A stretch of DNA of 64,000 nucleotides. Source: Macrostomum hystrix (Eukaryota; Platyhelminthes; Macrostomidae). A model generated the notes under the pieces. The model worked only from the letters and a program-made list of their open reading frames with translations, ran no database searches and was not told where the DNA came from. A program made the translations under genes and the position numbers. Shown here one piece after another: positions 44,901 to 55,892 of the stretch; position 1 is the stretch's first letter, and each line of letters starts with the position of its first letter. Location of the stretch: NCBI GenBank assembly GCA_950097015.1, contig CATNEN010000003.1, positions 2,665,001-2,729,000 of the forward strand. The letters run 5' to 3'.

Positions 44901-47384
44901 CGAATTCGATTGATTCAAAGCTGTATCAATCCTTATCCAATGAAATCGCTGACACCTCATGCAGGCATAGCTTTAAACGGTGTTGTTTTTGGCGCCCTGC
45001 TTCGACCACTGGAGGCCACGGTGATTGTCAACCCGGAGCCGGAGGACACAGCCAACACCGCCGATTTTGTTGACCTGCCGCCGACTGGAGCTGGCGATTC
45101 AGAAGCCAAAGGTCGCGGCAGCAGCGACGCGTACTACCTGAGCCTCCCTGATTGGCAGGTGTCTGCCCGCCCCGGCACGCGCAGAAGACTTTTGTCTGCC
45201 AGCGGAGGCGGCGACAATGGCGTCAATGCCAAACACAAGTCGGTCGGCTCCCAGCCGTTGTTGCTTTTGAATCTGCAATTGCCTCAGAAGCAGCAGCAGC
45301 AGCAGCAACAGAAAACTGCAATGTAATTATCGGGGAGATCATTGAAAATCCATGCCTAGTCCTCCGACTATTGAGTAGTATTACGAGTATCACAAGGTCA
45401 CCGAACTTTCTCGATTTCCCCGATCGGGAAACTAAGTCAGAGCGGTGCGTGGCAGAGCGTTTAACCCTGAGTGCCTGAGTTCGAATCCTTGGTGAGACCA
45501 AATTTAATTGAAGGACAGGAGTGGAGAGACGGATTTGAGTCACTGTTTTGCTCTGCATTAGTGCTCTAGGAGTCAGATGAATGAGCAGAATTGCCACTCG
45601 CCGGCTGCGGGTCAATGAATTGTCACCAAATGATGTACCAGTAACCGCAGCACTCCTAGAACTGTTAATATAATATTATCCACCCAAATGTTAGAAGCCT
45701 CACAGGTACCACCACTGCTGACGTCGCGAAGACCCATGAGCAGCATCCCGAGACAAACCTGCCGATGCACTATAGACAGCGTCGCCTACACCACATTGAC
45801 ATTTCGCGACCGAAATTTCGTTCCGTCGGCGGTAGCGACTGGCAGTTGGCAACTACTGCGGCTTCGGTGGCCGCGTCGGCTACGAATCTGGACGTGCTGC
45901 GCGATGAGATTCTGCGACTGGAAACCGCAGAGGCTGAAACTGCCGAGGACAGGGTATCGGTGGATCATCGGAGTCTGGCCAACGGCGGCGTCAAGGAACG
46001 CCTTCGTCGGCTCAGTCTGGAGGCCCTGAAGCTGCTGCACCTGCTGCGAAGCAACCCAGCTCTCGCGGTATATGGAGCTGCGTGCTTTCTCTGCATGGCT
46101 GGTAAGTCGTTGCTTTCAGCTTGTAACGTTCTTGAGCTATTGTTCTACTAGATAATGACAGGCATGCAAGCGACCCATCTTTCTCTATTTCTGCATGCAG
46201 GTTTCTACATCCCGTTCACTTACATTCCCGTGTACGCAAAGTCACTCTCGTTGAGAGACTCCGCGCCACAGGACCTGATCTCCATCACTGGCTGGGTGAA
46301 TCTGGTCACGCGTCTCCTGATTGGCTGGGTGGCCGATCGACCTTGGGCGGACAGTCTGCTGATTAACAGCCTGTCGCTGATTATAGGCGGTATTGCCACC
46401 GGTCTGTTTGTGCTGTATCGCAGTTTCGCTCTATTGGTGATGTCGTGCGTAATCTTTGGAAGCTGCATTGGTAAGACCTAGCTATTGGCGCATGACGTTA
46501 TTATCAGAATCAACTTTCACCAAAAAAGAATGAAATTCGGCATCTAAATTTGATTGGTCAATGCCAGTCACATGCTGGAGTTTATCATAGCTAAACTAAT
46601 AGCTTTCCTCAAGCAGTATCTAAAAATAGCGCTAATTTACATTGACTTTGACATTTACATCTTTTGAATGCATTTTTTTCATTGGTTCTGTAGCCTATAG
46701 TTACAGCGTCGGACTCACGACTTCAAGGTCGAGGGTTCGATTCCTTAATCTACTGGAACAATTTGTGTCCTTTAGCAAGACACTTAACTCTGCATTGCTT
46801 CAGTTCACCCAGCTGTTAAATGAGTACCAGCATCAGCTGGGGTAATTGAAGGTGGTGTGGCGTCCCCCCAGTCCATGGACTGAACAGCCGCGTACGCAGA
46901 TTTCAGATGCGCTGCGCAATAGGTGCGGCTGTGTGCACATCTGGCCCAATTGTGGCAGGTGTGAGAAATTATTAGGCTACTAATTATTATTGTTTCAATA
47001 TTTGCAGCCATTTTCGTGGCCCTCCGATCGATAATTGGTATCGAACTGGTCGGCATTGAGAATCTATCGCAGGCGTTCGGTTTCATCATTCTCTGCCAGG
47101 GTCTGTCAGCTTTCATTGGCACACCTCTGGCTGGTGAGTGCAGCTGATCACCTGCTAAAAGTGCAGATGCTCTTTCTCAGGTCGGAAATGGGACTTGATT
47201 TTTTTCGGGAACCACTTGGCATGCAGGTCTTCTAGCTGACCTCACTGGAAGCACGGTGAGTACGTTCTACTTCGCGGGCGCAGCCATCCTACTGTCTGGC
47301 CTGCTGTGCCTCCCTCTGCGTCGTGTGGCAACATGGAAGAGTTCATCGGACACCGACCAAACAGCAGACAAGTCTGCTAAATGA
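41957..47384 (+). CDS. SLC16-family monocarboxylate transporter (MCT), complete
   Basis: Exons 41957-42173, 42643-42786, 44180-44365, 44965-about 45111, 45706-46101, 46201-46470, 47008-47133 and 47227-47384; total 1644 nt, 547 aa. All introns are phase 1, GT-AG. It is a 12-TM major facilitator predicted in the plasma membrane. The MCT signature in TM1 reads [10 protein letters not shown]. The TM4-5 signature reads [21 protein letters not shown] large cytoplasmic loop (exons 4-5) separates TM6 and TM7, as usual in MCTs. The second half ends [20 protein letters not shown] and [19 protein letters not shown]. The family moves monocarboxylates or related solutes, usually with protons; the substrate here is unknown. 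The exon 4 end is uncertain: AAAG|gtcgcg at 45111 keeps frame, whereas the better-looking CAG|gtgtct at 45158 does not. The introns carry SINE-B copies and two minisatellites. Confidence 0.92.
42250..42510 (+). mobile_element. SINE-B copy in transporter intron 1
   Basis: Shares with the 43.9-kb copy: acactgcctgacgatgagaa, agtcagggcagatgtacaca, cagcgaaatgggcagaattg, cctcctcgctggctgcgggt and 'cagccctccaacaattatt'. The 5' boundary is uncertain. Confidence 0.75.
42950..43822. repeat. 36-bp minisatellite, about 24 copies, transporter intron 2
   Basis: Unit contains gggatttcagaaaggattta then gattttaattcagatt, with ggaaaaatattt variants. Confidence 0.95.
43865..44175 (+). mobile_element. SINE-B copy abutting transporter exon 3
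   Basis: tRNA-like head (gtggcagaacggtctaactc then a degenerate B box, gagctcgatttcg), the shared core (acactgcctgacgatgagaa; cctcctcgctggctgcgggt) and a 3' tail of (att)n. The tail runs into the splice acceptor at 44179, so the element supplies the T-rich tract before exon 3. Confidence 0.78.
44450..44905. repeat. 23-bp minisatellite of tRNA B-box sequences, about 19-20 units
   Basis: Unit gggttcgaatcctgtgaagt plus aaa. About nine units contain GGTTCGAATCC exactly, one has GGTTCGAGTCC, and the rest are near matches. This is the consensus B box of RNA polymerase III type-2 promoters. It lies in transporter intron 3. Edge units (tcaggggttcgagtcctg) resemble the B-box region of SINE-A. Confidence 0.93.
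45425..45680 (+). mobile_element. SINE-B copy upstream of transporter exon 5
   Basis: tRNA-like head (gcgtggcagagcgtttaacc, B box gagttcgaatccttgg) followed by the SINE-B core (gagcagaattgcc, cgccggctgcgggt, tgtcaccaaatgatgtacca, gcagcactcct). The tail ends about 25 bp before the acceptor at 45705. Confidence 0.75.
46686..46990 (+). mobile_element. SINE-A copy, full length, transporter intron 6
   Basis: tRNA-like head (gtagcctatagttacagcgt, B box gggttcgattcc at about 46734-46745), core aacaatttgtgtcctttagc / aagacacttaactctgcatt, 'ttcacccagctgttaaatga', gtcccccca-gtccatggactga, and a 3' end with att repeats near 46978-46995. Reference copy for the family. Confidence 0.85.
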
Positions 47385-47433
47385 CTGGCAAAATTTATTT
47401 AATCAAAGAGCCATTGTAGCTGCTTCCATTTTT

Positions 47434-47439
47434 AATAAA
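47434..47439 (+). promoter_or_regulatory. polyadenylation signal of the transporter gene
   Basis: AATAAA 50 nt after the stop codon at 47382-47384. Confidence 0.55.
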
Positions 47440-48663
47440 GCCGAATTTCCAATGGCCAATAATATTTTAGAGGCTGAATATCCACTTACTCTTTAAGAAA
47501 GCTTGAATTTTATAATTAAGATTTCAGCATAAGTACATGTTATTGAAAAATGATTATTCTAATCAAACTTTGTATCTATATTACTGAGTTGAGTTGGCTA
47601 TTTTAGAGAAGTTATAACGAGCAAAACGTAATTATTTGTGCACCAGTGGAGCTTGAATGTATTCGTAAATACAATACAGTCTTCTTGTGTCTCTTCGAAA
47701 GTCTCGAGTGACCAATGAAGTCCGGCCATAACTGTTTTCGTAGAATTCTAGTTCGATCTTCTTTCGAAAGTGGCACTAATTGAAAAGAAAAATAAATGAA
47801 AAAGAGCGTGCAAACTACTTTAAGTAGGATAGCGAACGCCTGCGTTTATCACGTTTATTTTTGGGCTGTAGGAAAGAAAATTCTGTTTAGATAGCTTTTT
47901 TCGAATAACATTGCTTTATACTCGTATTCCGCAAACAGGAAACTGACTACTATAACTTTATTTTTACTGACTATAACTCAAGGTTACACAAACAGAATAT
48001 TTGTTTAAATTGAGCCTAAAACCCCTAAAAGCATTGTTTAGCAATTTTGTTCCGACTACCTTTGTCTCTACGGAGTAAAGGCAAAAAGCAAGAGAAGACT
48101 ACTGAATAAACGGCAAAAAAAGAAGCAACCAAACTGAGGTTTTGTCAAGGTTGACGATATTGAAAGTTACGCTTGATTCCGCTCAAATTAAACCCCGACT
48201 GCGATTAGATTCTTTGCTTTTTACGTTTTAGAAACGTACGATAAATTGTCGACGAGTAATTTTTAACAGAAGACACTACAATTGCACTTAAGTGAAAATT
48301 GACTCGAAAGCTTGATTGGCTGGACTTAAGTCACGTGCTCAGTTTTGGGAGGGTGGGCTACTGTGGGAAACCCAGCAGCGCTTCTAAAAATAGCTACATG
48401 TTTACGCTTTAAAAGCCAGCAGCTCTCTGTCGTATTGAAAATGAATTCCAAAACATAAAATAATGGGCTATTTTACTTCTAAGGACAAAGCGACATGCCG
48501 ATTAACAATTGAAACTAAAAAATTGAATTATTACCTACTGGTACTAGTTAAAATATACGAGAATTACAAGAAAGAATTTTGTTTTCGCGTTGAAAATTTT
48601 TGAAGCTTTGTCGGTGCATCATCACCCCCATCAATGATTGACATCCCAGAAAAAGCTGATTGA
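47440..48663. other. gap between convergent genes
   Basis: 1.2 kb between the + strand transporter and the - strand 14-3-3 module B. AATAAA signals for the - strand (TTTATT on +) occur near 47866 and 47959. No gene recognised. Confidence 0.45.
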
Positions 48664-51292
48664 TCAATGATGTTCCCCACCGTCGGCGTCTTCGCCAGCG
48701 TCCTGCTCGGAGGTCCAAAGCTGCAGGATATTTGTTTGGTTTGACGATGCAACTTTATAGAACAAGCGCCATACAATACGAGTATAATACAGAAACACAA
48801 AGAACTCGATAAAATCTCAAAAAGACAGCTACACATGTCTCATCTCTCCCTTATCTAATCTCTCCCGCATCTCATCTCTCCTGTATCTCATCCCTCCCGT
48901 GTCTCATCTCTCCCGTGTCTTATCTCTCCCGTATCTAATCTCTCCAGCGTCTCATCTCTCCCGTATCTAATCTCTCCAGCGTCTCATCCCTCCCGTGTCT
49001 CATCCCTCCCGTGTCTCATCTCTCCCGTATCTCATCTCTCCCGTGTTTCATCCCTCCCGTGTTTCATCTCTCCCGTGTCTCACCTCTCCCGTATCTAATC
49101 TCTCTCGCGTCTCATCTCTCCCGTATCTAATCTCTCTCGCGTCTCATCTCTCCCGTATCTAATCTCTCCAGCGTCTCATCTCTCCCGTATCTCATCCCTC
49201 CCGTGTCTCATCCCTCCCGTGTTTCATCTCTCCCGTGTCTCACCTCTCCTGTATCTAATATCTCTCGCGTCTCATCTCTCCCGCATCTCAACTCTCCCGT
49301 GTCTAATTACTCGTGTCTAATCTCTCCCGCATCTCATCTCTCCCGTATCTAATCTCTCCCGCATCTCAACTCTCCCGCATCTCAACTCTCCCGTTTCTAA
49401 TTACTCGTGTCTCATCTCTCCCGTATCTAATCTCTCCAGCGTCTCATCTCTCCCGTATCTAATCTCTCCAGCGTCTCATCTCTCCCGTGTCTCACCTCTA
49501 CCGTGTCTCATACCCTCCCGTGTCTCATCACTCCCGTGTCTCACCCCTACCGTGTCTCATCTCTCCCGTATCTAATCTCTCCAGCGTCTCATCTCTCCCG
49601 TTTCTCACCTCTACCGTGTCTCATCCCTCCCGTGTCTCATCTCTCCCGTTTCTCACCTCTCTTCCGTGTCTCATCTCTCCCTGTGTCCCACCTCATGTCT
49701 CGTCTCATATGTGTCTCATCACTTACGAATCTCATCTCATATTCGTGTCTCATCTCATACGTGTCTTCCCTTATCTTTCTCCTGTCTCATCTCTCCTGTC
49801 TCATCTCTCCTGTCTCATCTCTCCAGCTTTTGCAACTCTGGCACTGACCGTGAGGTTGTCTCGCAGCAGTTGCATAATCAGTGTGCTATCCTTGTAGGAG
49901 TCCTCGGGCAGGTTGTCCAACTCGGCGATGGCCTCATCGAAGGCTTTCTTAGCCAGCTGGCATGCCTGGTCTGGTTCGCTGCGAATCTCGTAGTAGAAAA
50001 CTGAGAAGTTCAGAGCCAGGCCGAGTCTGATTGGGTGGGTAGTTGGCAGCTTCTCCTCGGCGCTCTTGGTGGCCGCTTTGTAGGCCTCCATGCTCTTGTC
50101 TACAACGTCCGTGCGGTGCTCGCCCACTGCCACCTTTGCGTGGGATCAATGTCAGTTGGACATTAGAAAATAAATGCAAGGACTTATAGGGATGAAGGTG
50201 AAGGATGAAGTGAAGGTAGACAGATGAAGGGAGAATTGTGGATAGAGAAGGATGTAGGGGGAGAAGGATGGGGAGAAAGATGGGGTAGAAGGGTGGAGGA
50301 GAAGGATGGGGGAGAAGGATGGGGGAGAAATATGGAGGGAGAAGGATGGGGGAGAAGGATGGGGGAGAATGATTGGGGGAGAAGGATGGGGGAATCGATG
50401 GAGGGAGAAGGATGGGGGAATCGATGGAGGGAGAAGGATGGGGGAATCAATGTAGGGAGAAGGATGGGGGAATCGATGGGGGGAAGGATGGGGGGATGGG
50501 GGGATCGATGGGGGGAAGGATGGGGGGATGGGGGGATCGATGGAGGGAGAAGGATGGGGGAATCGATGGAGGGAGAAGGATGGGGAATCGATGGAGGGAG
50601 AAGGATGGGGGAATCGATGGAGGGAGAAGGATGGGGGAATCAATGTAGGGAGAAGGATGGGGGAATCGATGGGGGGAAGGATGGGGGGATGGGGGGATCG
50701 ATGGAGGGAGAAGGATGGGGGAATCGATGGAGGGAGAAGGATGGGGAATCGATGGAGGGAGAAGGATGGGGGAATCAATGTAGGGAGAAGGATGGGGGAA
50801 TCGATGGGGGGAAGGATGGGGGGATCGATGGAGGGAGAAGGATGGGGGAATCGATGGAGGGAGAAGGATGGGGGAATCGATGGAGGGAGAAGGAATTTGG
50901 AGAGAGTTGGAGGGAGAAGGAGGGAGGGAGATGGATGGAGGGAGAAGGATGGAAGAAGACTGGAGGGAGGAGGACAATGGGAGAAAAAGGAGTTATGAGG
51001 ATAAAGAGAGGGATGGAGGAAGAAGGATGAAGGGAGAAGAGAGGGAAATGGATTAAGGGAGGAGGATAACGGTAGTAAAGCATGAAAGGGAGACAGTGGA
51101 AGGCAGGGGAGCGTTAAGGCTGGAGGACGAATGATATTACATTTCAGGCTATCAGACAGCCTGTTAGTGCAGGTGATTTTATCGCAGCCTTACCTCAGCC
51201 AGGTACCTATAGTAATCTCCTTTCATTTTCAAGTAGAACACGCGACTTTCGGACAGCGTGGCCTTGTTGATCAGGTGATCGTCCAGCAGATC
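48664..51292 (-). CDS. 14-3-3 alternative 3' module B (no N-terminal exon of its own)
   Basis: Exons 51292-51194, 50133-49849 and 48720-48664 (99, 285 and 57 nt, all phase 0) encode [20 protein letters not shown] to [18 protein letters not shown]. Conserved 14-3-3 ligand-groove features are present: the YYRYLAE Arg-Tyr pair, [18 protein letters not shown], and the second family signature [20 protein letters not shown]. The first about 110 residues of 14-3-3 are missing. No exon encoding them is seen between 51293 and 52600. The module starts in phase 0 exactly where the upstream 14-3-3 exon (54412-54077) ends, so splicing from that exon would give a 258-aa protein. Its introns carry two minisatellites. 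Alternatives are a 5'-truncated duplicate or a missed first exon. Confidence 0.85.
48838..49822. repeat. 16-bp pyrimidine-rich minisatellite, about 60 copies
   Basis: Unit ctctcccgtgtctcat with tatctaat and agcgtctc variants. It fills the last intron of module B and ends about 25 bp from the donor at 49848. Confidence 0.95.
50220..51060. repeat. 26-bp G-rich minisatellite
   Basis: Unit gaaggatgggggaatcgatg plus gaggga, with ggatggggggatgggggg variants. It fills the first intron of module B. G-runs of 4-6 recur on +. Confidence 0.93.
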
Positions 51293-52600
51293 CTGCATTA
51301 TTTGGCAGTTTTTTGGTTATCCCCAATGAGCGGAATAATTTAGATGTTTAATCGCTGTCAGGTAGAATTATTTTATATGGACCCTACTAAAAGCAGTATC
51401 GCAAGTAAAATAAACAGGTAAATAATTGTTAAAACATTCTTTTGCAGAATAGGAGTGTCAAATGTTTTTAAAGTGTTAGTTCGCCTTATGCCCAAAATAG
51501 GTAAATCGAAACTAAGGTAAGCAATTAATTCTAGATGACTAATTAAGAATTGCGAAGTTCGAGTCTCAATCAATATATTTCAGCTAGTGAGTGATCTTTT
51601 ATTTGATTAAATTGCGGATGTTACCATTTGTGGCTAGTTAATTTCTCTTATTTGAATTTTTAATTAAATTTCATGCCATGCTGTTTGCAGACCATAATGG
51701 CTTGCGTTGTTTCTGCGGCGTGCAATCCTAACTCATTAGCATGCACTAAGTGAAAACCGACATGCCGCTATAGTGACCGGAAAATAAAGTGAAAGCAAGC
51801 CAGAGAAGCAGAGTTTAAATTCTACTTTTCGAAGGATGCGCTTCGAATTTGGATTTAAGAAACACTTGTCTTATTAAGCTCAAAAAGCCAATAAAGGTAG
51901 ACTGACCGCAAAAAACGACAAACACACTTAGAGCCGTCGTCAAATGATCAACTTATATAAATAATGATGTTGATTTTGTGATTAAACTTCAACTTTAAGA
52001 GCCTGTTTGAATGCAACTTTCAGTGGTGCCACATTAGACACAAAAATAGACGCTAGGGGCTTAATGCTACAACAAACAATTACTAGAAATGTAATATAAA
52101 AGACATTAAATTAAGCGAAACCAGTTTTCAATAGAATTAAATAGCGAATTTTTTCCTAAAGAAAACATTTTTAACGCAATTTCCTAGTGCGTCTGATAAT
52201 TTCACAACTCTATTAACAGTCTTATATTTACCGGTTTCTATTATAGGACTATTATCACTTAATTTTACAGGCCTTTTATAGCTGAAAAGAGCATCGAGAA
52301 ATCCTGTTCCGGTAGTTGACAGTCAGGTAATTTTTCACAGCTAAACTAGTTGGTACACAGTTGCTGGGGAAAAGCGCGGATAGGTTTTTGCTATACGAGA
52401 TCAGGCTCAGACTAGCCTGCAATGTGTGTTCCTTTCACTGTCACAGTCAAAATCTATAACGCTTTATGAATTAAGAGTAAGATAAAGATATATAGAGAGA
52501 ACAAACGCATATTTCAGTTGATAGTAATCGCAAGTGTAATATATAATATTAATTATTAATGTTGGGTAGAATAGGAGTCTGATTTGAATTCAGAGAAGGT
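51293..52600. other. spacer between 14-3-3 modules
   Basis: AT-rich. Read on the - strand for a 14-3-3 N-terminal exon ([10 protein letters not shown]-type signature): none found. Under the alternative-splicing model this is part of a 2.8-kb intron. Confidence 0.5.
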
Positions 52601-54412
52601 TCAGTTGTCCTGCTGCTCTCCGTCCTCGCCGCCCTGCTCGGAGGTCCACAGCTGTAAATGTGGGAAAAGGGGTAATTCGTTTGTCATTTCTTGAAATCTT
52701 CTAGAAGAAATGTAACAGAATGCAGTCGGTGACGCGAGCAGGTCTACTCACCGTCAGATTGTCCCTCAGCAACTGCATGATTAGGGTGGAATCCTTGTAG
52801 GACTCCTCGGCTAGGTCGTCCAGGTCGGCAATTGCGTTGTCGAACGCCTGGCAGTGCGGATAAAAAACGATAAATTAGCTACTAGAGAAGGAAAATAAAA
52901 GTACATTAAAGTTCAAGACATCATCCAAATAAAAAACGCTTGCCTTCTTAGCCAGCTGGCAAGCCCTCTCCGGATCGTTCTTGATCTCGTAGAAGAACAC
53001 AGAATAGTTAAGGGCCAGGCCCAGTCGGATGGGATGGGTGGTAGCCAGCTCGGTCTCGGCGTGGTCAGTGGCGGACTTGTAGGCGCCCTCGGAGCTATCG
53101 ACGACATTCTTGCGCTCGTCGCCAGTGGCCACCTCAGCCAGGTATCGGAAATAGTCACCCTTCATCTTGTAGTAGAAAACCTTCGACTCCGAGTTGGGAG
53201 CGTTCTTAATTAGGAAGTCATCCAAAAGGCTCTAAAAATGTTAGTTTTCCAAAGGGCGTAACACAGCAAACGTTATTGTTGTCCAACATGCAGGATAGAA
53301 CATGCACAAAGCTAACATTCAACATTTTCATGCAGTACACTTGATTTCGAATCAATTGCATTTTGGGTGCATTTTGCAGTGCTTGACACTGCTTGATTGA
53401 TTGATGCTAATGATCAAAATGTGGATGACAGTAGGCAAGCAAGCAAGCAATAACTTTTTTATCTAATTTTAATATTCACCCATACCTACAGTACTAGACT
53501 TTAATTTATTAATAAATATAGTTAAGAGCTTCAATAATCAAGGTAGGCTTGGTCATTACATTTTGTAGATAAATGTAGATTTTATTTTACCAAATTGTTT
53601 GATCAGGCCTAGTCTTCTCTTTGTTTAATTTTTTTCCAGAATTATAAATAAATCAGAACTATCTAGACCTTGACATTTTAAGACAGGACTCGAAATGACT
53701 ATAACAAACAACTATAAATACAAAGAGTTAAGTTTGAACAGTCGAAGTTATGATGTGATAGAAAATGTTTATCATATATTATGATTACTATTATAATACT
53801 AATAGTCTAAAATAAAAAACAGAGTAGGCAAAAATATCCAATCTGAATCTTTTTTTTCTTTAATTTTATCTATCTCATTCTTTAAATAATTTACTACTTT
53901 AAAACGTTTCTTTTTAGCCAGGTAAGTAGCCAAAGCCTAGCACATATTTTGACAAAAATCTTATTACATTGATAAAGCTGTTTTCCCTAACGATGTATAA
54001 CAACCAGAATTGCGTACTGGAAGTTGCAATTAAGCAACAGTGGGAGTAAATTTGAATATCAAACGTACAAACTTACCAGGACCTCCTTGCAGATCTTCTG
54101 CAGCTCGCTCTCGATTTTCTGGCGGTACTCCTTCGCCATCGACTGCTTGCGCTCGCTACCCTCAGTCTTACTCTCAATGCTGGAAATCACACGCCACGAG
54201 GACCTCCTGGCACCAACCACGTTCTTGTAGGCAACAGACAGCAGATTTCTCTCCTCGTTACCCAGCTCCTGTCCCTTCTCAGTAACGGCCTTCATGGCGG
54301 TTGCCATATCGTCATAGCGCTCAGCCTGCTCTGCCAGCTTCGCGATATGAACCAGGTCCTCGCGACCAGAGATGTTGGAGGAAGTTAGCCAGCCAGACAT
54401 GGACGACGACAT
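52601..54412 (-). CDS. 14-3-3 protein (exon 1 plus module A), complete
   Basis: Exons 54412-54077, 53231-52944, 52847-52752 and 52651-52601 (336, 288, 96 and 51 nt; all phase 0) encode 256 aa, normal for the family. It is a dimeric phosphoserine/threonine-binding adaptor of the cytosol. Exon 1 starts [20 protein letters not shown] and carries the dimer helices and the first signature [20 protein letters not shown], with the groove Lys and Arg. Exon 2 has the YFRYLAE Arg-Tyr pair; exon 3 has [16 protein letters not shown]; exon 4 begins LWTSEQGG. Zeta-like by eye. The intron after AAGAAG starts with GC (gcaagcg), a GC-AG intron. Exon 1 probably also serves module B further downstream. Confidence 0.95.
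53232..54076. other. 14-3-3 intron 1 (module A)
   Basis: 845 bp AT-rich intron with no array, a contrast to most introns here. Nothing else recognised. Confidence 0.6.
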
Positions 54413-55892
54413 TTTGACTTAGATTAGTTAGCTACTTTGGGTAGAATACGTTGAAAGATTAGGAGTCAAGCTGAAGTTTTTTAATAGTGACAAGAGTGTT
54501 CAGAGCGAATAGCGTATTTAAGGCAACCTGAGTCACGTTTTGCCTTGAAGTAGGATAAAGTAGATCCTAAAAAATTCAACAGGTTCATTTAAGACTAAAT
54601 TTTATATAGCTAAAGAAGGAAGAGTTATTTTGCCTTCAGGAATAGAGTATTAACTAGTTTCAGTTGCAAAGGATAAAAAATATTCAACTTTTTAAATAAT
54701 ATAATTCAAGGTCGTTATTCTTGCACAAGAGCAAGAAGGTTTCTTTGAGTGTGGCTACAGCTTAAGAGTGTTGACTAAGCTAGTAGATAAAATTCGCATT
54801 TGAAATGCGCATTATCTACTTACAGTAAGGAGCAAAACATTTTATATCGTACATACCTGCAAACTGCAATAATGTACATTTTTTGTACAGTCAATATATG
54901 TACAATTGGGCACGCACAAAATATTTGACGTGTTTCATGATTTTTCTAGATGTCAATATTTATTAATTTTTATGCGATTTGCGAAGCTATACAAAAATGT
55001 ATGCTATAACTAACCACGCCCTTCCAGAACGTGCTGATGGAACACCTACAAGTAAAGTAACATTAGTATATTATGTTTGCGCTTATGTCCGTACATGTAT
55101 ATGTATACTCGCCCCGACGCCCGTACGTACATTTCTCTAGCTACCCTACGATTTCCAGCTATAAAAAATTTTGTACGTCAATACTTGTGATTATTATAGA
55201 TAAATTCTATCTCTTAGTATTACGAAATGTACACTCTTTAGTCTTCTGCTTGACAGGTAATAAGTACTGATGTTGTAGCCTGTTCAAATGTAAAAAGCAG
55301 TGATTTCTGTAGTACATGTGTATAAAATTTAGTAATTTGTAATCTCGCTACTTAGATAGCCAGCAAACAGTTATACATTTATTACGCACCGGAGTGGAGT
55401 ACTTTACTTTTAGCTGAAATTGCGCATTTTAATCTCTTAACAATAAATACACCTTATCAGCTGGTCTCATAGAAATCAAAAGAACTCCAATTTAAGCTTA
55501 TCTACAGAAAAATAGTTAAAATAGACTTTACTGTTTGCTCAGTTCTTGTGTCTCGTGTCTGTTATCAGTCACGCGTTGTTACGCTTTTGTCGGCGCAAAG
55601 GCTTGCTCTTCTTTTCTGAAGGAGGTCAACTTTCAGCCATTCTTTTCGTGGCCTTTCAGTAACACTGTATGTTAGCACACAAGTGAAGCCGAGGCAATTG
55701 GTAATCGCAATTGTGTTGACTTAAATTGCTTGGCTCATTGTGAAAGATCAGACATATTACTATTTTATGGCTTTGGCACTGCATGTACATGATGTACTTC
55801 AAATTGAAGCTTGTCTGTCAAACATACATAGAACAGGTTAGAAACAAAAATGACACCTACACAGCCTAGTTGAGCCAGGTTTAAAGCCAGCC
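54413..55892. other. 5' flank of the 14-3-3 locus
   Basis: Presumed promoter side. It is unusually rich in GTAC-containing words (tgtaca, cgtacg, gtacat) between about 54850 and 55330. No gene recognised. Confidence 0.35.

Noticed and set aside
46686-46760. tRNA gene
   Set aside because: Has a good B box but no complete cloverleaf and continues into the SINE-A body; the same holds for heads at 6.7, 43.9 and 45.4 kb.
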